A stretch of 21,368 nt of DNA from Chloroflexota bacterium (GTDB lineage: Bacteria; Chloroflexota; Anaerolineae; Anaerolineales; DRMV01). Shown here one piece after another: positions 6,107 to 14,114 of this stretch (its first letter is position 1; each line of letters opens with the position of its first letter). Below the pieces are notes generated by a model. The model saw nothing but the letters and a program-made list of their open reading frames with translations. It had not been told where the DNA came from and ran no database searches. Position numbers and translations under genes: made by a program. The DNA lies in assembly GCA_013154225.1 (NCBI GenBank), contig JAADCW010000086.1, forward strand, positions 1 to 21,368, read 5' to 3'.

Positions 6107-7165
6107 ATGACCACGTTGTTGATGTTCATTGCCGCTCTGGCGGTGATGATTTTGTTGCACGAATTCGGCCATTTCATTGCCGCTAAGTTGGTGGGTATTC
6201 CCATTGAGGAATTTGGGATAGGTTTCCCCCCGCGGTTGTTGACCCTTTTCGAGGCTGGCGGCACGCGGTTCACCCTCAACGCCATCCCCTTGGGTGGGTT
6301 TGTGCGCCCGAAAGTGCTCAACGATGGGGAAGACGGCGGCGAAGTGGTGGACGCCCTTTCTGCCGCGCCGCCGCAAAAGCAGTTGGTGGTGGCCATTGCC
6401 GGACCGCTGATGAATTTGCTCATCGCGGTCATTCTTTATGCGGTGATCTTTGCCCATCAGGGCGTGCCGCAGACCGATAAAGTGATGATTGTGGATGTCG
6501 CGCCAGGTTCCCCAGCCGAGGAGGCCGGCATTTTGCCCCATGATGTGATCGTGGCTGTCAACGGCAAGCCGGTGAACGACCCTGCCATGCTGCACGATGA
6601 AATTTACGCCCATTTGGGCGAGCCTATTACCATGACCCTGGCGCGCGGCGACCAAACCCTGACGGTTACCCTCACGCCCCGCAACCCACCCCCAGAAACC
6701 GGCGCCATCGGCATTTTGATGGGATACCCCATGCGTTCGGTTTCCTGGCCTGCCGCGGTGGGATGGGGCTTGCGTGCCACCGCGGAAGATGTGGTGCAAG
6801 TGGCCTCTTTGCCCGTGACCTTGCTCAAAAAGCACGATACCAACGCCCAGTTGTTGGGCTATAAGGGCATGTATGAGGTCTTCCAACAGTTCCGCGCCGC
6901 AGATGTGCAAGCCGCGGAGCAAGCCCCTCAAGACGCGTTCCCGGTCAACACCCTGGTGTTTTTCATCATGGTTACCGTGTCTTTGGGCGTGTTCAATTTG
7001 CTACCGCTCCCTGCCCTGGATGGCGGGCGGATTGCCCTTTCGCTGGCCGAAATCGTTACCCGCCGTCGGGTGCCGGTTTCGGTGGTGAATGCCATCAATT
7101 TGGCAGGGTTTGTGCTACTTTTAGGTTTACTGGTGCTCATCAACCTGCGAGAATGGATTCCTTAA
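6107..7165 (+). CDS. rseP: RseP/RasP-like M50 site-2 protease
   Basis: A 352-residue intramembrane zinc metalloprotease of family M50B. HEFGH at 18-22 sits in the first transmembrane helix, followed by the typical FxxKxxxIPxxEFxIGF-like stretch and IPLGGFV. A second helix (about 93-115) has AGPLMNLLIA. A PDZ domain follows (about 122-195; VAPGSPAEEAGILPHDVIVAVNG). Near the C-terminus NLLPLPALDGGR gives the third zinc ligand, Asp305, in the LDG motif, and one more hydrophobic helix follows. All catalytic residues are present and the length is normal. Such proteases release membrane-bound regulators (often anti-sigma factors) after a first cut. No anti-sigma factor is in view. AAGGAAAG precedes the start. 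The HEAT-repeat gene begins 10 bases after the stop, which implies one operon. Confidence 0.95.
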   Translation: MTTLLMFIAALAVMILLHEFGHFIAAKLVGIPIEEFGIGFPPRLLTLFEAGGTRFTLNAIPLGGFVRPKVLNDGEDGGEVVDALSAAPPQKQLVVAIAGPLMNLLIAVILYAVIFAHQGVPQTDKVMIVDVAPGSPAEEAGILPHDVIVAVNGKPVNDPAMLHDEIYAHLGEPITMTLARGDQTLTVTLTPRNPPPETGAIGILMGYPMRSVSWPAAVGWGLRATAEDVVQVASLPVTLLKKHDTNAQLLGYKGMYEVFQQFRAADVQAAEQAPQDAFPVNTLVFFIMVTVSLGVFNLLPLPALDGGRIALSLAEIVTRRRVPVSVVNAINLAGFVLLLGLLVLINLREWIP

Positions 7166-7175
7166 GGAGTATGCC

Positions 7176-8225
7176 ATGACAACCTGGGAAACAAACGCCC
7201 CAGATTTTAGCCAGGTGTTAGAGGCCCTGGTGGACGACTCACGGCCTTTTCCCGTGAATTATTATCATCAACTGGCCAATCTATCGCCTGAAAACGCGGC
7301 TCGCCTGCGGGAAGTGTGGCCCAAAGTGCCCCTGCAGCGCCGCCGAGGTCTGCTTGAAGATTTGGAACTCCTCACCGAGAACGATCTGACCCTTTCTTTC
7401 CGCGACGTGGGCGAAATCGCCCTCGAGGATCCTGATCCCCAGGTGCGCTTTTTAGGGGTGCGCTTGTTGTGGGTGGAAGAGGACAACAACCTCATCCCGC
7501 GGTTTCTCCAAATTGCCCGCGAAGACCCCGATATTGACGTGCGCGCCAACGCGGTGGGCGCGTTGGGCAGTTACATGTATCAGGCCGCGTTGGAAGAACT
7601 GCCCGAACGCTATACCCGCGACATTGAGCGCACGTTGATGGCCTTTTTGGAAGACCCCAGCCAGCCCGACGTGGTGCGGCGGCAGGCCCTGGAGGTGTTG
7701 GGTTATTCCCTCAACGTGAATTTAGACCCCTGGTTGGAAGACGCGTTCATGCACCCCGATGAAGACTGGCGCATCAGCGCGCTGTTTGCCGCGGGCCGCA
7801 CAGCCAACGCGCGCTGGGCTGACGACGTGCGCGATTATCTGCACCACGAAAGCCCCCGCCTGCGTGCCGAAGCCGCTCGCGCCGCGGGTGAGATGATGCT
7901 CAAAGATGTGACCGACGACCTGTTGGAACTGCTGGAAGACCCCAGCCCCGACGTGCGGGTCAATGCCGCGTGGGCGCTTTCGGAAATCGGTGGCGGCGAG
8001 AGCATTGCCGCGGCTTTGGAAGCCGCGCTGGAACGCGCGGCCAGCGAAGAAGAGGCCGCAGTGCTCGAAGACGCGCTCTCTAACCTGGAATTTACCGACG
8101 GCATGGCCGATTTGATGATGATGGACTTTACCCCCGAAGATTTGGAAGATCTCATCCACGAAGAAGACATTGACGATTTGCTCGCATTGTTTGGCGGCGA
8201 CGAGGATGATGAAGACGAAATCTAA
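7176..8225 (+). CDS. HEAT-repeat protein with acidic C-terminus
   Basis: A 349-residue soluble protein made largely of HEAT/PBS-lyase-type helical repeats. The second-helix cores are visible about every 30-35 residues: VRFLGVRLLW, VRANAVGALGSYM, VRRQALEVLGY, WRISALFAAGR, LRAEAARAAGEMM and VRVNAAWALSEIG. After about residue 300 the chain becomes strongly acidic (DFTPEDLEDLIHEEDIDDLL and a final run of Asp and Glu). No signal peptide, membrane segment or catalytic motif is seen. HEAT proteins usually act as binding scaffolds and the partner is unknown here. AAGGAG lies six bases before the ATG. The gene overlaps the following gluzincin start by 17 bases, so the two products are probably made in a coupled way and may act together with the M50 protease. 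Confidence 0.85.
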   Translation: MTTWETNAPDFSQVLEALVDDSRPFPVNYYHQLANLSPENAARLREVWPKVPLQRRRGLLEDLELLTENDLTLSFRDVGEIALEDPDPQVRFLGVRLLWVEEDNNLIPRFLQIAREDPDIDVRANAVGALGSYMYQAALEELPERYTRDIERTLMAFLEDPSQPDVVRRQALEVLGYSLNVNLDPWLEDAFMHPDEDWRISALFAAGRTANARWADDVRDYLHHESPRLRAEAARAAGEMMLKDVTDDLLELLEDPSPDVRVNAAWALSEIGGGESIAAALEAALERAASEEEAAVLEDALSNLEFTDGMADLMMMDFTPEDLEDLIHEEDIDDLLALFGGDEDDEDEI

Positions 8226-9435
8226 AGCCCATCGCCTTTGGGGTAAGTTTTCCTCGCCGCGTTTGGTGTGGTTGACTGTTTTGTGGTTGACTGTGGCCGT
8301 CGCTCTGAGGCCTTCGTCTGTGGTTGCCGCGGATGAAGTGCAGGTGCATCCTGCGGTCACGTTTACTTTTGGCGAGCAAATTCTCTTTCAGGTGAGGTTG
8401 CAGCCTTCGGCACCGGTGACCAAGGTGGTGCTGTTTTATCATCCTGCCCTGCGGCAGGGCTATACCTACACCGGCGAAATGACCTTGGAGCCCGATGGCA
8501 GTGCTTATTTCGTCCATGATTTACAGCAGGAGCCTCTGCCGCCTTTCACCCCGGTTTACTATTGGTTCCGCATCACCCTAAAAGACGGCACCACCTACAC
8601 CACGCCTTCGTTTTCTTTTGTCCTGGAAGACAACCGCTTTGAATGGCAGGAAATGCAATCCGGCCCCTTTGTGGTGAAATGGTACGAAGGCGATGCCGCG
8701 TTTGCGCAAAAAGTGTTAGATGCCGCGGCCTCTGGCCTGGTCAAAGCCCAGGAAGCCTGGCTGGCGCCTACGCCCGAAAAGGTCACCATCTACGTTTACG
8801 CCGACCTGGCCGCGCTTCAGCAGGCCCTGGGCGCGGAACAGTGGGTGGCAGGCCATGCCTCGCCGACTTTGGGCGCGCTGTATGTCGCGCTTCCCCCAGG
8901 CCCCCAGCAAGAATTGGATATCCGCCGACTGGTGCCCCATGAATTGGTGCACTATTTGCTCTATCAATCCGCGGGCGATGCAGGCTACCGCAGTTTGCCC
9001 ACCTGGCTGAGCGAAGGTTTGGCGTCCAATGCCGAACTTGTCCCCCGAGCCGAATATGCAGCTGTTCTCAATCGCGCGGTAAAAGAAGAGCATCTCTTGC
9101 CCATTGCTGATTTATGCCATGCCTTCCCCAACGACGCTTCGGGCGCGCTTTTGGCTTATGCTGAATCGGCCTCGTTTACGGAATATCTTTTGCGGCGCTA
9201 TGGACGCACCACCATGCATAATTTGGTGGGGGTCTATGCGCAGGGGGTGGCATGTAATGAAGGGGCTGAGCAGGTGTTGGGCGAATCCCTCAGCCGTTTG
9301 GATCGCGACTGGCAGGCCGAGGTCTTTCATCTTCATCTAACTGCATTGATTTTGGATCAGATGCTTCCCTGGTTGCTCTTGGGGCTGGTTTTGGTTGCTT
9401 CGTTGGGGATCGGAGCATGGCTGATGTTACGCTAA
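8209..9435 (+). CDS. secreted, C-terminally membrane-anchored gluzincin (peptidase MA-like)
   Basis: About 408 residues. A signal peptide (basic start, then LVWLTVLWLTVAVAL, cleavage likely around VVAA/DE) leads into a beta-rich N-terminal region with an Ig-like look (about 40-145). A gluzincin zinc-protease domain follows: HELVH at 244-248 and WLSEG with Glu269 as the third ligand, the pattern of peptidase-MA-like families. A hydrophobic helix (MLPWLLLGLVLVASLGIGAW) ends the protein, with only a short tail, so the catalytic domain should face outside and stay tethered. The start is either of two adjacent in-frame ATGs at 8206 and 8209, inside the end of the HEAT gene. The ribosome site is weak, so coupling to the upstream gene is likely. 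A longer in-frame start at 8170 adds residues before the signal peptide and is less likely. Substrate unknown. Confidence 0.85.
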   Translation: MKTKSKAHRLWGKFSSPRLVWLTVLWLTVAVALRPSSVVAADEVQVHPAVTFTFGEQILFQVRLQPSAPVTKVVLFYHPALRQGYTYTGEMTLEPDGSAYFVHDLQQEPLPPFTPVYYWFRITLKDGTTYTTPSFSFVLEDNRFEWQEMQSGPFVVKWYEGDAAFAQKVLDAAASGLVKAQEAWLAPTPEKVTIYVYADLAALQQALGAEQWVAGHASPTLGALYVALPPGPQQELDIRRLVPHELVHYLLYQSAGDAGYRSLPTWLSEGLASNAELVPRAEYAAVLNRAVKEEHLLPIADLCHAFPNDASGALLAYAESASFTEYLLRRYGRTTMHNLVGVYAQGVACNEGAEQVLGESLSRLDRDWQAEVFHLHLTALILDQMLPWLLLGLVLVASLGIGAWLMLR

Positions 9436-9448
9436 GGAGGAAGTCCTC

Positions 9449-9751
9449 ATGGATGCGCAATCCACAGCCGAGGTTCGAGCCCATGCCTTTGTGCATGGCC
9501 GCGTGCAGGGGGTGGGGTTTCGGAATTTCGTGCTCCAAACCGCTCGGCGGTTGGGCTTGAAAGGTTGGGCGCGCAACCGCATCAACGGCACCGTCGAAGT
9601 GGTTGCCCAGGGCCCAAAACCGGCCGTGGAAGCCCTGCTCAAGGCGTTGGAGCGGGGCCCTGCGTTGGCCTACGTGACCCAGGTTGAAGTTTCCTGGGAA
9701 ACGCCGCAACCCAACGAACAAACGCCCTTTAGCCTGCGGGCGACCCGATAG
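9449..9751 (+). CDS. acyP: acylphosphatase
   Basis: A 100-residue acylphosphatase, which hydrolyses carboxyl-phosphate bonds such as acetyl phosphate or 1,3-bisphosphoglycerate. The active-site loop is HGRVQGVGFRNF (16-27) with the catalytic Arg25, and the catalytic Asn43 lies in GWARNRINGTVEVVAQG. The ferredoxin-like fold and length are normal. An excellent AAGGAGG lies eight bases upstream of the ATG and starts inside the stop of the preceding gene. The next gene begins 8 bases after the stop. Physiological substrate cannot be told. If acyl phosphates are made by the fatty acid kinase elsewhere in the window, this enzyme could in principle act on them, but that is speculation. Confidence 0.96.
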   Translation: MDAQSTAEVRAHAFVHGRVQGVGFRNFVLQTARRLGLKGWARNRINGTVEVVAQGPKPAVEALLKALERGPALAYVTQVEVSWETPQPNEQTPFSLRATR

Positions 9752-9759
9752 GAGCCATC

Positions 9760-10647
9760 ATGACCACCCTTTGTTTGCATCACGACGACGCGGACGGACG
9801 GGCTTCGGCCGCGATTGTGCGCCGTTTTTACGGCCCTGAGACCCAGTGCCATGAGATGAACTACGGCGACCCTGTGCCGTGGGACGACGTGGCCCAGGCC
9901 GAGCGGGTGGTTGTGGTGGATTTTTCCCTGCCTCTGGAAACCATGCTGCGGCTGGCCGAAGGGCGGGCGTTTATCTGGATTGACCACCACAAGACCGCGC
10001 TGGAGGCCCTGGGCGAAGAGGCCGAGCGCCGCGGCTGGCCAGGTATCCGCGATGTGAGCGAGGCCGCGTGCGTGCTCACGTGGCGGTTTTTCTTCCCCCA
10101 TCAGCCTGTGCCGCGCGCGGTGGTGCTGATTGGCGACCGAGATATTTGGCGCTGGACAGAGCCCGAAACCGGCCCTTTCAATGCTGCCCTTTACGCTGAA
10201 GAGGATACTTCCCCCTGCAACGATGCGTTTTGGCAGCCTCTGCTGGATGACGACCCTGAAGCCTTCCAGCGCTTGCTGACCAAAGGTGAGATTTTGCACA
10301 CCGCGCGTTTGCGGGAAGTCCGCCATTTGGTGGACGAAAAGGGCTTTGAAGTGCTCTTTGAGGGCCTGCGCACCCTGGCCTTGAACACCCGTGGCCGCGG
10401 CGAAATTGGCGAATACATCCGCCAAAAGGGGTATCCTTTGGGCTATTGTTACTTTGACGCGTGGCACCAGGGCCAACTTTACACGTTTGTCACCCTGTAT
10501 TCCGATCAGGTGGACGTGTCGGAAATCGCGCGCAAATTTGGCGGCGGCGGGCATCCGGGCGCGGCGGGTTTTGGCTTCCCGCGCGGGGAGACGCCCTTCC
10601 CCCCTGGCGCGCGCTGGGCATGGCCTGAAGATTTGGACGCGTCCTGA
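9760..10647 (+). CDS. DHH-family phosphoesterase (NrnB/oligoribonuclease-like)
   Basis: A 295-residue DHH/DHHA1 phosphoesterase. Metal-binding motifs in order are HHDDADGRASA (7-17), VVVDFS with Asp54, DHHKTA (75-80) and GDRDIWRW (125-132). The C-terminal DHHA1 substrate-binding motif GGGGHPGAAGF is at 261-271. All expected metal ligands are present. Short single-domain DHH proteins of this layout cleave short RNA oligonucleotides or cyclic/linear dinucleotides, and no regulatory CBS, PAS or membrane domain is attached. It is the last gene before a strong terminator. AGGAG overlaps the acylphosphatase stop. Family is certain, while exact substrate (nanoRNA, pAp or a linear dinucleotide) is undetermined. 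Confidence 0.9.
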   Translation: MTTLCLHHDDADGRASAAIVRRFYGPETQCHEMNYGDPVPWDDVAQAERVVVVDFSLPLETMLRLAEGRAFIWIDHHKTALEALGEEAERRGWPGIRDVSEAACVLTWRFFFPHQPVPRAVVLIGDRDIWRWTEPETGPFNAALYAEEDTSPCNDAFWQPLLDDDPEAFQRLLTKGEILHTARLREVRHLVDEKGFEVLFEGLRTLALNTRGRGEIGEYIRQKGYPLGYCYFDAWHQGQLYTFVTLYSDQVDVSEIARKFGGGGHPGAAGFGFPRGETPFPPGARWAWPEDLDAS

Positions 10648-10665
10648 AAATTCCCATATGCTCTG

Positions 10666-10707
10666 CCCCCACCGCGACTTTTGCCCGCGGTGGGGGTTTT
10701 CGTTTTT
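10666..10707 (+). terminator. strong intrinsic terminator after the DHH gene
   Basis: A perfect 11-bp GC-rich stem (10666-10676 with 10686-10696), a 9-nt loop and the tail TTTTCGTTTTT (10697-10707). It begins 18 bases after the DHH stop and ends only 22 bases before the next ATG on the same strand, so it may also act as an attenuator for the DegV pair. Confidence 0.92.
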
Positions 10708-10729
10708 AGCCTTTTTCCAGGAGTGGAAA

Positions 10730-11581
10730 ATGCCTCACCCTGTTGCATTGGTGACCGACAGCACGGCCTATATTCCGCAAGAACTGACGGCGCAGTACGA
10801 CATCCGTGTTGCGCCGCAGATTTTGGTATGGGGGGAGGAAACCCTGCGCGATGGCGTGGATATTACGCCAGAGGCGTTTTACCGCCGGCTGGAGACCGCT
10901 AAGGTGCTCCCCACCAGCACCCAGCCTTCGGTGCTTTCGTTTGAAGAGATTTTCCGTGAGCGGCTGGAAGCCGGCTACGACGTCCTGGCGGTGGTGATTT
11001 CCAGCGACCTTTCGGGGACGTACCGCGCGGCTTTGCAGGCCAAAGAGGCGTTCCCCGGCGCAAACATCGAAGTGGTGGATTCCCGCACCACCGCGATGGA
11101 ATTGGGCTTTCAGGTGTTGGCTGCAGCCCGGGCCGCGGCTGAAGGCGCGTCGCTGGCCGAATGCAAGGCCATTGCCGAAAAGGCCCAAGACCATACCGGC
11201 GTGGTGCTGGCTGTGGCCACGCTGGAATTCCTGCACCGTGGGGGACGCATCGGCGGCGCGAGCCGCTGGTTTGGCACGGCTTTTCGGATCAAGCCCCTCT
11301 TGGAGGTGCGCAACGGTCGCGTCGAGCCTTTGGAAAAGGTGCGCACCCACCGCAAGGCCCTCAAGCGCATGGTGGATATTGTGGTGGAACGCACCCAAGG
11401 GCAGGAGCCGATCCGATTGGCCGCCTTGCATACCAACGCTGAAGACCTGGCGCGCGAGGTGCTGGCCCAAGCCTCTGCGCAACTCAACCCTGTGGAGGCG
11501 TTGGTGAGCGATGTAAGCCCTGTGGTGGGCACCCACGTGGGCCCTGGCACTGTGGCGCTGGCCTATATGGCTGGCATGTAG
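10730..11581 (+). CDS. DegV family (FakB-like) fatty-acid-binding protein, first of tandem pair
   Basis: A 283-residue DegV-family protein, expected to hold a fatty acid for FakA. Hallmarks are complete: VTDSTAY at 8-14, LPTSTQPS at 60-67, ISSDLSGTYRAA at 90-101, FLHRGGRIGGASRW at 167-180 with the conserved GGRI Arg, RIKPLLEVRNGRVEPLEKVR near 186-205, and THVGPG near 268-273. The ATG at 10730 has AGGAG six bases upstream. An open frame extends far upstream through the terminator and the DHH gene, but that part is a shadow. The next gene is a paralogue of identical length. Only 22 bases separate the preceding terminator from this start, leaving no room for a promoter in between. Ligand chain length or saturation cannot be judged. 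Confidence 0.93.
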   Translation: MPHPVALVTDSTAYIPQELTAQYDIRVAPQILVWGEETLRDGVDITPEAFYRRLETAKVLPTSTQPSVLSFEEIFRERLEAGYDVLAVVISSDLSGTYRAALQAKEAFPGANIEVVDSRTTAMELGFQVLAAARAAAEGASLAECKAIAEKAQDHTGVVLAVATLEFLHRGGRIGGASRWFGTAFRIKPLLEVRNGRVEPLEKVRTHRKALKRMVDIVVERTQGQEPIRLAALHTNAEDLAREVLAQASAQLNPVEALVSDVSPVVGTHVGPGTVALAYMAGM

Positions 11582-11635
11582 CGTCAACATGCACCGAAAA
11601 CCTTGAGCCTTTATTCCTTTTTGTGAGGTGTTCCT

Positions 11636-12487
11636 ATGAGCAAGCCTGTTGCCGTTGTGACTGATAGCACCGCTTCTTTGCCAGCGGATTTGGTGGAAAA
11701 ATATCATATCCACGTGGTGCCGCTGCGCGTGGTGTGGGACGGTGTGGCCTATCGCGATGGCGTGGATATGACGCCCGAGGCCTTTTACCGCCGTTTGGCC
11801 GAGTCCAAGACTTTGCCCACCAGTTCCCAGCCCTCTGCGCAGGATTTTGTGGATGTCTTCCGCCCGCTGCTGGATGAGGGTTACGATGTGCTGACGGTGG
11901 TGATTTCGTCGAAGATGTCGGGCACCATGAGCTCGGCTCAGCAGGCCAAAGAAATGCTGGGCGCGGACAATATCGAGATTGTGGATTCCCTTTCCACGGG
12001 CATGGAAACCGGCTTTCACGCGCTTTTGGCCGCGCGGGCCGCGGCCGAGGGCGCTTCGTTGGCCGAGTGCAAGGCCATTGCCGAAAAGGCGCGTGAGCAT
12101 AGCGGCTTTTTGCTGATGGTGCCCACCCTGGAATTCCTGCACCGCGGAGGGCGCATTGGCGGCGCAAGCCGCTGGTTTGGCACCATGCTGCGCATCAAGC
12201 CTATTCTGGAGGTGCGCGGTGGTCGGGTGGAGCCGCTGGAAAAGGTGCGCGCTCGCCGCAAAGCCCTCCAGCGCATGGCCGACATCACGGTGGAGCGCGT
12301 GGGCGATAGCAAGCCCGTGCGCCTCGCAGTGGTGCACACCGGCGCTGAAGAAGACGCCCGTCAACTGCTGGCGCAGCTTTCCGAGCGTCTGGATCCGGTG
12401 GAAACCTTGATTGGGGATGTCAGCCCTGTGGTGGGCGTACACGTTGGCCCCAATGGTGTTGGTGTTGTCTACGTTGCAGGCATGTAA
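11636..12487 (+). CDS. DegV family (FakB-like) fatty-acid-binding protein, second of tandem pair
   Basis: A 283-residue DegV-family protein that aligns without gaps to the previous gene. By hand count about 183 of 283 positions are identical. Differences are concentrated in likely pocket regions: residues 31-40, SSKMSGTMSSAQQ against SSDLSGTYRAALQ, LLMVPTLEF against VLAVATLEF, and VHVGPNGVGVVYV against THVGPGTVALAYM at the C-terminus. The GGRI segment is identical. It starts 54 bases after its partner, with GTGAGGTG as ribosome site. The pattern suggests tandem duplication followed by change of fatty-acid preference, as with FakB1 and FakB2 of Firmicutes. The substrate is inferred, not shown. 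Confidence 0.93.
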   Translation: MSKPVAVVTDSTASLPADLVEKYHIHVVPLRVVWDGVAYRDGVDMTPEAFYRRLAESKTLPTSSQPSAQDFVDVFRPLLDEGYDVLTVVISSKMSGTMSSAQQAKEMLGADNIEIVDSLSTGMETGFHALLAARAAAEGASLAECKAIAEKAREHSGFLLMVPTLEFLHRGGRIGGASRWFGTMLRIKPILEVRGGRVEPLEKVRARRKALQRMADITVERVGDSKPVRLAVVHTGAEEDARQLLAQLSERLDPVETLIGDVSPVVGVHVGPNGVGVVYVAGM

Positions 12488-12532
12488 AGCAGCGTTATAA
12501 TTGGGGGGATTTTCCCCTCCATCCATCCAAAT

Positions 12533-12565
12533 GTCAAAGGGCTGGCCTCAAGCCAGCCCTTTGAC
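12533..12565. terminator. long perfect hairpin between convergent genes
   Basis: A perfect 14-bp stem (12533-12546 with 12552-12565) with loop CTCAA. It lies in the 111-base gap between degV (stop 12487) and the phosphorylase (stop 12599). There is no T-run on either strand, unlike the other terminators here. It probably ends or protects both converging transcripts. Confidence 0.6.
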
Positions 12566-12598
12566 GTTCCCCAAACGCATTGGCGAAAGGCGCGGGGG

Positions 12599-13906
12599 TT
12601 ATTCTCCAATGACGCCGTAGAAGTGGGGCAGCGGCTCCACAGGGGTGGGGCTGATTTTGATGGCTTCCTGGAGCATTTGTTGGGCTTCGGCCAATTTGGC
12701 CGGGTCGTTGGCGTGGATGGTGAAGACCGGTTCGCCGGCTTCCACGGGTTCGCCCACTTTTTTGTGCACCACAATGCCCACCGCGTGGTCAATGGGGTCG
12801 CCTTTTTTCTCGCGGCCCGCGCCCAAAATCACCGCGGCCTCGCCCACCAGGCGGGCATGGATTTGGGCCATGTAGCCGCTTTGCGGGGCTTTGAGGGGCT
12901 CTTGCAGGCGGGCCGCAGGCAGGCGTTCCGGCTGGTCAATGTAGCGCACATCCCCGCCTTGGGCCTGCACCAGTTTGCGGAATTCTTCCCATGCACTGCC
13001 GTCGGCCAGGGTTTTCTCGGCCAGTTCGCGGCCTTGGGCTTCGTTTTGGGCTTTGCCGCCCAAGATCAACATGTGTGCGGCCACTTTGAGGCAGTGTTCT
13101 CGGAAGTCGGCAGGGCCGCGGTTGTGCAGGGTTTCGATGGCTTCTTTCACTTCCAGCGCGTTGCCCACTGCATAGCCCAAAGGCTGATTCATGTCCGAAA
13201 GCAGGGCAATCGCCCGCCGGCCTGCACGCGCGGCAATATCCACCATCAGTTCGGCCAGTTCTCGGGCGCTTTCCAGGGTTTGCATGAACGCGCCCAGCCC
13301 GATTTTGACATCCAGCACAATGCCCTGGGCGCCGGCCGCAATTTTCTTGCTCATGATGGAAGAGGCAATCAAGGGGATGGAAGGCACAGTGCCGGTGACA
13401 TCCCGCAGGGCGTAAAGTTTGCCATCGGCCGGGGCTAAGTCGGCAGATTGACCGGTCAGCACAATGCCCACTTCCTTGAGTTGGGTCAGGAATTCCTCTG
13501 TGGTCAGGTTGGTGCGGTAGCCGGGTATGGATTCCATCTTGTCCAGGGTGCCGCCGCTGAAGCCCAACCCGCGGCCCGACATCTTGCCCACCGGTACGCC
13601 CGCGGCCACAACCATCGGCAGGACCACCAGGGTGGTTTTGTCGCCCACGCCGCCGGTGGAATGCTTGTCCAGGGCAATATCCACCACGCCCGAGAGGTCC
13701 AACACGTCGCCCGAATAGGCCATCGCGAGGGTCAGGTCGGTGGTTTCACGGGGGTTCATGCCGTTGAGCAATACCGCCATTGCCCAGGCCGCGGCCTGAT
13801 AGTCGGGAATGTCGCCTTTGGTGTAGCCTTGGATGAAGAAGTTGATTTCTTCAGTGCTGAGTTCTTGTTTGTCGCGTTTCTTGATAATGATGTCCACAGC
13901 GCGCAT
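12599..13906 (-). CDS. pdp: pyrimidine-nucleoside phosphorylase / thymidine phosphorylase
   Basis: A 435-residue member of nucleoside phosphorylase family II, which splits thymidine/uridine with phosphate to free base and (deoxy)ribose-1-phosphate in pyrimidine salvage. Motifs: KHSTGGVGDK at 81-90 (phosphate site), GRGLGFSGGTLDKMESIPGY near 111-130 and SSIMSKKIA near 186-194. The C-terminal domain has GDPIDHAVGIVVHKKVGEPV. Length and order match Gram-positive-type Pdp and E. coli DeoA. The start at 13906 has AAGGAG six bases upstream. An in-frame ATG at 13957 would add 17 unrelated residues and is not used. It is monocistronic. Upstream lies a 208-base divergent gap shared with the decarboxylase gene. 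Choice between uridine and thymidine specificity cannot be made from sequence alone. Confidence 0.95.
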   Translation of the reverse strand: MRAVDIIIKKRDKQELSTEEINFFIQGYTKGDIPDYQAAAWAMAVLLNGMNPRETTDLTLAMAYSGDVLDLSGVVDIALDKHSTGGVGDKTTLVVLPMVVAAGVPVGKMSGRGLGFSGGTLDKMESIPGYRTNLTTEEFLTQLKEVGIVLTGQSADLAPADGKLYALRDVTGTVPSIPLIASSIMSKKIAAGAQGIVLDVKIGLGAFMQTLESARELAELMVDIAARAGRRAIALLSDMNQPLGYAVGNALEVKEAIETLHNRGPADFREHCLKVAAHMLILGGKAQNEAQGRELAEKTLADGSAWEEFRKLVQAQGGDVRYIDQPERLPAARLQEPLKAPQSGYMAQIHARLVGEAAVILGAGREKKGDPIDHAVGIVVHKKVGEPVEAGEPVFTIHANDPAKLAEAQQMLQEAIKISPTPVEPLPHFYGVIGE

Positions 13907-13984
13907 AGAAGGCTCCTTGAATTGCGGTTTTGGGGAAGCCGCGAAGAATTTTTGCACAGGGGTGCTTCAGGAACTTGCAATCAA

Positions 13985-13990
13985 ATTATA
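13985..13990 (-). promoter_or_regulatory. predicted -10 box of the phosphorylase gene
   Basis: The minus strand reads TATAAT here, about 79 bases before the ATG at 13906, which gives a leader of roughly 70 bases. No good -35 is visible. It is back to back with the decarboxylase promoter in the same gap. Confidence 0.45.
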
Positions 13991-14099
13991 CCCCCTGCCG
14001 AAGGGCGCGTGGGCATAGGCGTGGCCGACCTGGGCAGGGCAAGGTTTACACTTCGGCACCAAAAACCAAAGGAAAGCCAATCCGAATCTGCAGGGCGTA

Positions 14100-14108
14100 T
14101 GGTAAACT
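14100..14108 (+). promoter_or_regulatory. extended -10 of the decarboxylase gene (possible leaderless start)
   Basis: TGGTAAACT is an extended -10 (TGN plus TAAACT, four of six matches). The hexamer ends six bases before the ATG at 14115, so transcription should start at or beside the A of the start codon. No Shine-Dalgarno sequence is present. Confidence 0.42.
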
Positions 14109-14114
14109 TGCCTC

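Noticed and set aside
10706..12526. Minus-strand open frame of 606 codons opposite both DegV genes
   Set aside because: It covers two unmistakable DegV genes, and its apparent internal repeat is only the mirror of the tandem duplication.
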